This document shows positions 15,402-19,836 of a stretch of 19,836 nt of DNA, in pieces; within the stretch, counting starts at the first letter, position 1; each line of letters starts with the position of its first letter. Origin of the DNA: an uncultured delta proteobacterium (lineage in GTDB: Bacteria; RBG-13-61-14; DRUE01). The notes under the pieces are model-generated. The model did no database searches. It was not told the origin of the DNA and worked only from the letters and a program-made list of their open reading frames with translations. The translations under genes were made by a program, and so were the position numbers. The stretch lies in contig CAIUDS010000482.1 in assembly GCA_903897985.1 (NCBI GenBank), positions 1 to 19,836 of the forward strand. The letters run 5' to 3'.

Positions 15402-16607
15402 TTACGGCTTGGTCACGAGGACGGATGGGTTAAGGATATCGGTCGTGTCTCCGTCCCCCAGTTGACCATATCCATTATAACCCCAGCACCAGATATTGGC
15501 ATCGCTCCAGAGCCCGCAGGTATGAGATGACCCGACGGAAAAGGAGGCATATCCGGTTCCCGCTCCCGCTACCAGGGTTGGCTTGTGCCGGTCCGTCTTA
15601 TCTCCCACCCCAAGCTGTCCGTTGTAATTTAATCCCCAGCAATAGAGCCCGGTATTCTTCTTCTTGGCGCAGCTATGAGCGTTTCCCAGAGCAAGCGAGA
15701 CCCAGGTGGAGGCGCTACCGATCCGGACCGGCGTTTTCCGGGTTTTGGTGGTTCCATCCCCGAGCTGGCCATCGCTGTTGTCTCCCCAACACCAGAGCGT
15801 GCCATCAGTCTTGATGGCGCAGGCATGCGAGCCGCCCACGGCAATCGTTTTCCAATTCTTGGCGGTTCCGACCCGGGTGGGCGACTTGCGGTCCTTAAGG
15901 GTCCCATCCCCAACCTGTCCATATTTGTTCCAACCCCAGCACCAGATGCTCCCGTCGGTCTTTTTGGCGCAGGTGCATTCCTGATTGGTGGAAACCATTG
16001 ACCACTCGGATTTTCCCACCTTGGCTGGACCATGTTTTTCCACGGTGTTCCCGATTCCCAGTTGGCCCGTATCATTATCGCCCCAGCAATAGAGCGCGTG
16101 ATTGGTTTTGGTGGCGCAAGTATTGGTCGTTCCGGCGCTGAACGAGGCCCAGTTGGTATCGCTTCCCGCCTGGGTTTGAGTCTTGCGGCCTCCGGTGGTC
16201 CCATCGCCCAGCTGTCCGCTATAATTATAGCCCCAGCACCAAAGCGTGCCATCCATTTTTTTGGCGCAGGTATGACTTCCTCCCGCGGAAACCTGGGCCC
16301 AGTCAGTATCTGCTCCGACCAATACCGGAGTTTTCGCCATGGCCGTGGTCCCGTCCCCAAGCTGGCCGTCCCCATTCCATCCCCAGCACCAGAGCGAGCC
16401 GTTATTGTCTGGAATGCCGCAACTGTGAGAATCCCCCGCGGACACGGCTGACCAGCCGTTGACGCTCGCGCCAAAGGATTTTGATGCGGATAATGTGGGG
16501 GGCGATTGATCCCGCCCGGTCCCGGAATTATTGGCGTCTCCGCAGCCGATCCACAGACCCGCAATCATCAAACCCAGCGCCGCCCCGAACCAATAAGACT
16601 TTTTCAT
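15402..16607 (-). CDS. RCC1-repeat seven-bladed propeller lipoprotein 1 (first of array)
   Basis: 401 residues. The signal peptide ends in lipobox LWIGC (C22) with Gly at +2, which favours outer-membrane sorting by Lol rules. Seven blades of about 50 residues follow (about 52-401); a typical one reads HACAIKTDGTLWCWG then GQLGDGTT. RCC1 repeats fold as a seven-bladed beta-propeller that binds partners on its faces; the bacterial exported forms have no settled function. Two cysteines per blade, usually nine residues apart, could form one disulfide per blade. Blade 4 has an extra cysteine (ECTC). The ATG at 16607 follows GGGAGGCTGAAA. It heads the array, 134 bp after the TPR-like gene, and may have its own promoter there. 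Confidence 0.92.
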   Translation of the reverse strand: MKKSYWFGAALGLMIAGLWIGCGDANNSGTGRDQSPPTLSASKSFGASVNGWSAVSAGDSHSCGIPDNNGSLWCWGWNGDGQLGDGTTAMAKTPVLVGADTDWAQVSAGGSHTCAKKMDGTLWCWGYNYSGQLGDGTTGGRKTQTQAGSDTNWASFSAGTTNTCATKTNHALYCWGDNDTGQLGIGNTVEKHGPAKVGKSEWSMVSTNQECTCAKKTDGSIWCWGWNKYGQVGDGTLKDRKSPTRVGTAKNWKTIAVGGSHACAIKTDGTLWCWGDNSDGQLGDGTTKTRKTPVRIGSASTWVSLALGNAHSCAKKKNTGLYCWGLNYNGQLGVGDKTDRHKPTLVAGAGTGYASFSVGSSHTCGLWSDANIWCWGYNGYGQLGDGDTTDILNPSVLVTKP

Positions 16608-16741
16608 TTTCAGCCTCCCACCTTTGAGCTTCTTGGCCTCTCCAGTTTTCCCAAGGTTCGATCTTATAGAGTGGAACTATAATAGCATGATGGAGTTAGA
16701 ACACTAATAGCATTTGGGGGAAGCTTTTAAAGCCCGATTCC
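16608..16741 (-). promoter_or_regulatory. Leader of the propeller array with 25-bp-spaced direct repeat
   Basis: TAATAGCAT occurs twice on the plus strand, at 16680-16688 and 16705-16713, exactly 25 bp apart. On the minus strand the left copy overlaps a -10-like TATTAT (16684-16679), but no good -35 box is seen. This is the most likely place for the array's own promoter and regulator binding, though readthrough from the his operon is equally possible. Confidence 0.3.
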
Positions 16742-17515
16742 CTATTCCTCCAGTTCGGCCAGAAGTTTTTTCGCCAGATCCTGGTAGAATTTGTTTTCCA
16801 CCGTGGCTTCGGGAAGGATGTCCGGCGAGGTTTTGATGAGGTATCTGAGTTGCTCCTTGGCTTTTTCCTCGTCCTTCATCCGGACATAGCTCTCGGCCAT
16901 CCAATACCTGGTCATGAAAAAATTCGGCTCGACCTTGAGCGCCTGCTCGTAGAGCATGATGGCGTCGGGCTCGGAGAAGTGGAAAAATTTTCCGAGGATG
17001 CCGGGGATTTCGTAGATCACGCGCGCCCAGTAGCGGTAAACCCCGCCGTAGAAATAATTAAGGTCTCCATTGGAAACAAAAATGGTCCCGACAATCGCCT
17101 CCTTGAACGAATACCCGCCGCTGAGCACGCCCTCGGCCACCGTGACCGCGGCCAGGTTCCACATCCGCCAGTAATGCGCGCCGGGATTTCGCGGCTCCAG
17201 TTTCAGGATTTCCTCCGAAGCCTTCACGCCCTTGCGCAGGATTTCAACCTTCTGCTTTTTCTCGAGGGTCTTCTCGCCCAGTTCGCCCGCGCACCAGTAA
17301 GTGGCCCGCCCCAGCTTGAGCCGCACCGGGATGTCCTTGCCGTTCATGGCCGCGGCTTGGCCGTAGGATTCGACCGCCTTCAGACAGTTTTCCATGGTCC
17401 CGCGCTTGGCGAAATAGTCATCGCCCTTCTTGACCAGGTCTTCGAAGCTCTCGGCATGGAGAGAAATCGAAAAAATAAACACCGCCGCGCAGGTCAATTT
17501 CAGGACTTTATTCAT
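16742..17515 (-). CDS. Exported TPR-like protein, resembles TRAP transporter T-component (TatT)
   Basis: 257 residues with a cleavable signal peptide (1-21, ending LHA before ESF), so periplasmic. The mature part is helical and TPR-like: SFEDLVKKGDDYF (23-35), a segment around EILKLEPRNPGAHYW, YYGG-like NYFYGGVYRYWAR, and a clear TPR unit with YEQALKVEPNF. The order of helices and the tyrosine-rich GGVYR region resemble the TatT (Tp0956-like) family, but I cannot confirm this without a profile search. No TRAP transporter genes are visible. The ATG at 17515 has a strong site (AGGAGGAGG), 29 bp after the hisA stop, so it probably shares the his transcript. It could also assist the propeller lipoproteins downstream; that is inference. 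Confidence 0.8.
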   Translation of the reverse strand: MNKVLKLTCAAVFIFSISLHAESFEDLVKKGDDYFAKRGTMENCLKAVESYGQAAAMNGKDIPVRLKLGRATYWCAGELGEKTLEKKQKVEILRKGVKASEEILKLEPRNPGAHYWRMWNLAAVTVAEGVLSGGYSFKEAIVGTIFVSNGDLNYFYGGVYRYWARVIYEIPGILGKFFHFSEPDAIMLYEQALKVEPNFFMTRYWMAESYVRMKDEEKAKEQLRYLIKTSPDILPEATVENKFYQDLAKKLLAELEE

Positions 17516-17544
17516 TGGCCTCCTCCTCGGTTAGAGTTGAGTCC

Positions 17545-18270
17545 TCATTCAGAGAGGGCTGAAAAAGCTTCCTTTAAATCTATTTTCCCTTCATAGATCG
17601 CCTTGCCCACAATCACGCCCGCGATTTTTTCCCCGGCTTCTTTTTTCAGCCGGACCAGGTCCTCGATGGAAGAAATCCCTCCGGAGGCGATCACCGGCAC
17701 GCTCACCGCGTTTGCCAGTCTCATGGTGCTCTTTATATCCGGCCCTTGCAAAGCGCCGTCCCTTTCAATCTCGGTGTAGATAATCGCGCCCACTTCCGGC
17801 CGGTCATATTTTTTTGCCAGCTCAACCGCATCAACCTCAGTGCCTTCTTCCCAGCCCTGCACCGCGACCTGGCCTTTGCGCGCGTCAATCCCGATCACAA
17901 TTTTTTTCGGGAATTTTTTCAACGCCGCTTCCACCAACTCCGGGTCCTTATGCGCGGCCGTGCCCAGGATCACCCGGCTTATCCCGCCCTCCAGGTATTG
18001 GGAGATGGTCTCGAGATTGCGGATCCCGCCTCCCACTTCCAAGTCCGTCTTAACTTCCCGGGCCAACTTGAGGATGAGTTCCAACTGGATGGGTTCCCCG
18101 GTCCGGGCCGCATCCAGGTCCACCAGGTGGATCAGTCTGGCGCCGGCCTCTACAAATTTTTGCGCAACCTCGAGCGGAGCCAGCCGATAGTTCTTCTCCC
18201 GGTCGTAGCGGCCCTGGAACAGCCGCACCACTTGGCCGCGGCGGAGGTCAATGGCCGGTATTAGCAGCAT
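17545..18270 (-). CDS. hisA: HisA, ProFAR isomerase of histidine biosynthesis
   Basis: 241-residue (beta/alpha)8 barrel that isomerises ProFAR to PRFAR, the substrate of the HisH-HisF synthase. Seen: N-terminal IPAIDLRRG with catalytic D8, the phosphate-binding VGGGIR (79-84), GIDARKG with catalytic D129, the TEIERDGALQGP segment (166-177) and the second phosphate site VIASGGISS. Length is normal. The ATG at 18270 lies inside the preceding lipoprotein gene (23-bp overlap), implying coupled translation. hisF, which very often follows hisA, is absent here. Confidence 0.97.
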   Translation of the reverse strand: MLLIPAIDLRRGQVVRLFQGRYDREKNYRLAPLEVAQKFVEAGARLIHLVDLDAARTGEPIQLELILKLAREVKTDLEVGGGIRNLETISQYLEGGISRVILGTAAHKDPELVEAALKKFPKKIVIGIDARKGQVAVQGWEEGTEVDAVELAKKYDRPEVGAIIYTEIERDGALQGPDIKSTMRLANAVSVPVIASGGISSIEDLVRLKKEAGEKIAGVIVGKAIYEGKIDLKEAFSALSE

Positions 18271-18961
18271 TTTCCGCCATGACCTTCAAAAATTCCTCGA
18301 GCAATTTTTCCGATCCCTCCTGGCCCAAGTCGTCGGCCTTGATCCATTGGCCGTGGCGCTTGAGGAACTCCTGCAGGTCCAATAGGTTCGCGCTCAGGGG
18401 CGCCTGCTTCTCGTTGAAGTTGCCGCCCCAGACCTCCTTGCCCGAGGCCGTCTCGTAAATATGCTCATGGAACCCGACCTCGGCCGGACTGCTCGAAGCA
18501 ACCGCGCTGCCTTTCCGCTCGCTCCAGCAGTAAATCGCGGGCAGGAGCAGGTAGTCGCTTTTGACCTTTCGCGCCAGGGGCAGCCACGACTCGGGTTTCT
18601 TTTTATCCTCCGCCGAGGCCTCGGCCAGGCTCAGCTTCACCATGCCGAAGCCCTTCTTTGCCAGCGCCATCGAAAGCCCCTCGAAAAATTCCTCCCGCGC
18701 GCTGTCCTTTACCTCGCAATTAAAAACCGGCCGCAGGCAGACCGGACAGATCGCGCTCTTGGTCACGACCACTTCCGCCACCGCGAATTTATATTGGGGC
18801 AGGTTGCTCGCGCTCACAACCGGCTGCGGCTTCGGGCAACTCCAAAGCCCGAGCAAGAAGAGAGAGAAAAGAGGGAAGAAAAATGCCCGGAACCTGGCCC
18901 TTTGATTTAGGTTTTCATCTTTGCGTTCTTTGCGCCTTTGCGGTAAATATTCATTGTTCAT
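18248..18961 (-). CDS. Unrecognised lipoprotein inside the his operon
   Basis: 237 residues. A basic N-terminus (RRKERK), a hydrophobic stretch (about 27-40), and a lipobox-like LWSC (C42) make it a likely lipoprotein. The mature part has a cysteine-rich motif CPVCLRPVFNC, then alternating helices and strands with SDYLLLPAIYCW and ASGKEVWGGNFNEKQ, the latter reminiscent of CsgG/LpoB-like lipoproteins; that link is a guess. The ATG at 18961 overlaps the hisH stop (ATGA) and no other ATG precedes the signal peptide. The first dozen codons lie in a dispersed CGCAAAGGCGCAAAG repeat. The 3' end overlaps hisA. Why an envelope protein is coupled to histidine genes is unknown. Confidence 0.8.
   Translation of the reverse strand: MNNEYLPQRRKERKDENLNQRARFRAFFFPLFSLFLLGLWSCPKPQPVVSASNLPQYKFAVAEVVVTKSAICPVCLRPVFNCEVKDSAREEFFEGLSMALAKKGFGMVKLSLAEASAEDKKKPESWLPLARKVKSDYLLLPAIYCWSERKGSAVASSSPAEVGFHEHIYETASGKEVWGGNFNEKQAPLSANLLDLQEFLKRHGQWIKADDLGQEGSEKLLEEFLKVMAENAANTGH
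18916..18945. repeat. Dispersed CGCAAAGGCGCAAAG repeat within the lipoprotein gene start
   Basis: On the minus strand it reads TACCGCAAAGGCGCAAAG followed by AACGCAAAGATG. It encodes the residues YLPQRRKERKDE of the lipoprotein. Related copies lie at 2063-2215 and 19602-19809. Confidence 0.7.
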
Positions 18962-19596
18962 TTTGAGGCCATCCTTCCAAAATTTTTCAGCAAGGCCAGG
19001 CCCTTGGCCTGGCTCTTTTCCGGATGAAACTGGCAGGCAAAAAGATTCCCTTGCGCGATGCTCGAGGCGAACTTGATCCCATATTCCGTCTCGGTCGCGA
19101 TCAAAGACTTGTCCTCCGGCGCCGGGTAAAAGGAGTGGACAAAATAATAGCTGCTGCCGGACTCGATGCCTTGAAGGACCGGACAATCCTTCATGATCCT
19201 GACCTGGTTCCAGCCCATGTGCGGCACTTTGAGGAACGCGCCCGGAGATGAGGGATCGGGCATGGCTTCCGAGAATTTTTTCACCCGGCCCTTGAAAATC
19301 CCGAGTCCCTTGGTCAGGCCGAATTCCTCGCTGTCCTCGAACAGGATTTGGTAGCCCAGGCAGATGCCGAGGAACGGCCGGTCCGCCTTGATCCACTTGA
19401 CGATCGGCTCGATCAGGCCCAGGCCCTGGAGGTTCTTGATGCAGTCCGCGAACGCGCCCACGCCGGGCAGCACGATCCCCTCAGCCTTTTCAAGCTCGGC
19501 TTTGGAATTGGAAACTTTCGCCGGGAAACCGAGCTTCTGAAAAGCCTTCTCCACGCTGCGGAGATTGCCCATGCCGTAGTCAATAATCAAAATCAT
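18958..19596 (-). CDS. hisH: HisH, glutaminase subunit of imidazole glycerol phosphate synthase
   Basis: 212-residue class I glutamine amidotransferase that supplies ammonia to HisF, producing imidazole glycerol phosphate and AICAR. Seen: start MILIIDYGMGN, oxyanion-side motif LPGVGAF (43-49), the nucleophile elbow GICLGYQ (C79) and the triad partners H191 and E193 in FHPEKS. Length is normal. I take the ATG at 19596 rather than the longer frame from 19641, whose extra residues come from a dispersed repeat. There is only a weak ribosome binding site (GGTGAAAAA), so it may depend on an upstream his gene outside the window. Its partner hisF is not in the window. Confidence 0.97.
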   Translation of the reverse strand: MILIIDYGMGNLRSVEKAFQKLGFPAKVSNSKAELEKAEGIVLPGVGAFADCIKNLQGLGLIEPIVKWIKADRPFLGICLGYQILFEDSEEFGLTKGLGIFKGRVKKFSEAMPDPSSPGAFLKVPHMGWNQVRIMKDCPVLQGIESGSSYYFVHSFYPAPEDKSLIATETEYGIKFASSIAQGNLFACQFHPEKSQAKGLALLKNFGRMASK

Positions 19597-19836
19597 TTTT
19601 TCACCGCAAAGGCGCAAAGGGACACGCGGTGTCCCACGCAAAGATTTTTATTTTTTGTTTTATTTTCCAAAAAAGTTTCCTGCATAATTTTAATTAGTCG
19701 TTGAAAATAGAATTCATCTTTTCATGAATTACCTTAAAATCAAAAAGAAATTCTTCGCGTCCTTCCTGTCCTCCGTAGCCTTGGCGAAGGGGGATGCGCC
19801 TTTGCGGTGGAAAAAATTATTATAATTTCTCCTTGG
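19597..19836. repeat. Repeat-filled gap upstream of hisH
   Basis: This holds a CACCGCAAAGGCGCAAAGG copy (19602-19620), a perfect inverted repeat GGGACAC-GCG-GTGTCCC (19619-19635), an A/T-rich stretch, and an inverted composite repeat (19752-19809) whose minus-strand form includes TTCGCCAAGGCTACGGAGGA and again CACCGCAAAGGCGC. The last bases on the minus strand could be the end of an upstream gene (AAGGAGAAATTATAA), too short to identify. Confidence 0.6.

Noticed and set aside
5159..16451. Many open frames on the plus strand opposite the propeller genes, with repeating peptides such as ISPAPERA
   Set aside because: They mirror the periodic RCC1 coding repeats of the minus strand, have no ribosome binding sites and end irregularly; they are antisense shadows.
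5174..16607. Regular ~150-bp DNA periodicity that might suggest a CRISPR or satellite array
   Set aside because: The period equals one RCC1 blade, the frame stays open throughout, and the similarity is at protein level; there are no spacer-like unique segments.
5174..16607. Cysteine-rich repeats as possible haem or metal sites
   Set aside because: No CxxCH motif is present; the regular C-x9-C pairs fit one disulfide per blade better.
18962..19396. Upstream extension of the lipoprotein frame across hisH
   Set aside because: It is the shifted reading of hisH; the ATGA overlap at 18961 is the natural start before the signal peptide.
19597..19641. Longer hisH start
   Set aside because: The extra 15 residues come from the repeat next to the gene, while the family begins at MILIIDYGMGN.

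Overview
The window reads as a chromosomal piece of a diderm (Gram-negative-type) bacterium, probably from an uncultured lineage. Evidence: eight lipoproteins with Lol-style lipoboxes, a periplasmic TPR-like protein, ordinary bacterial his and metW genes, and intergenic DNA full of short dispersed repeats. I cannot assign a phylum from sequence alone. Every gene I accept lies on the minus strand, so transcription runs from right to left; no RNA gene, CRISPR array or transposase was seen.

Right end (19596-16742): hisH, a novel small lipoprotein gene and hisA overlap one another (ATGA overlap, then a 23-bp overlap), and a gene for an exported TatT/TPR-like protein follows 29 bp later. hisF does not follow hisA. 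Centre (16607-5174): about 11.4 kb holds eight consecutive genes for RCC1-type beta-propeller lipoproteins. Seven encode a single seven-bladed propeller of about 400 residues; one of 852 residues has an Ig-like domain plus fourteen blades. Together they have 63 blades of about 50 residues, each with a cysteine pair, consistent with disulfide-stapled propellers displayed on the cell surface or in the periplasm. Short gaps and good ribosome binding sites suggest one or two operons.

Left part (5078-1025): metW; an MNT nucleotidyltransferase/HEPN pair with a third, ATGA-linked small membrane ORF that looks frameshifted; a class V cysteine desulfurase; and a ThiF/MoeB/HesA-like E1 enzyme. The last two form a plausible sulfur-transfer pair. 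Three genes here (metW, the MNT gene and the desulfurase gene) have a sigma70-like promoter whose -10 box ends only 7-8 nt before the ATG, suggesting leaderless mRNAs.

Left end (1-1024): no convincing gene. It holds a collection of inverted and direct repeats. The strongest candidates for something undescribed are the propeller-lipoprotein array, the leaderless-promoter pattern, the membrane ORF attached to the MNT-HEPN pair, and the lipoprotein embedded in the his operon whose N-terminus is encoded by a dispersed repeat.
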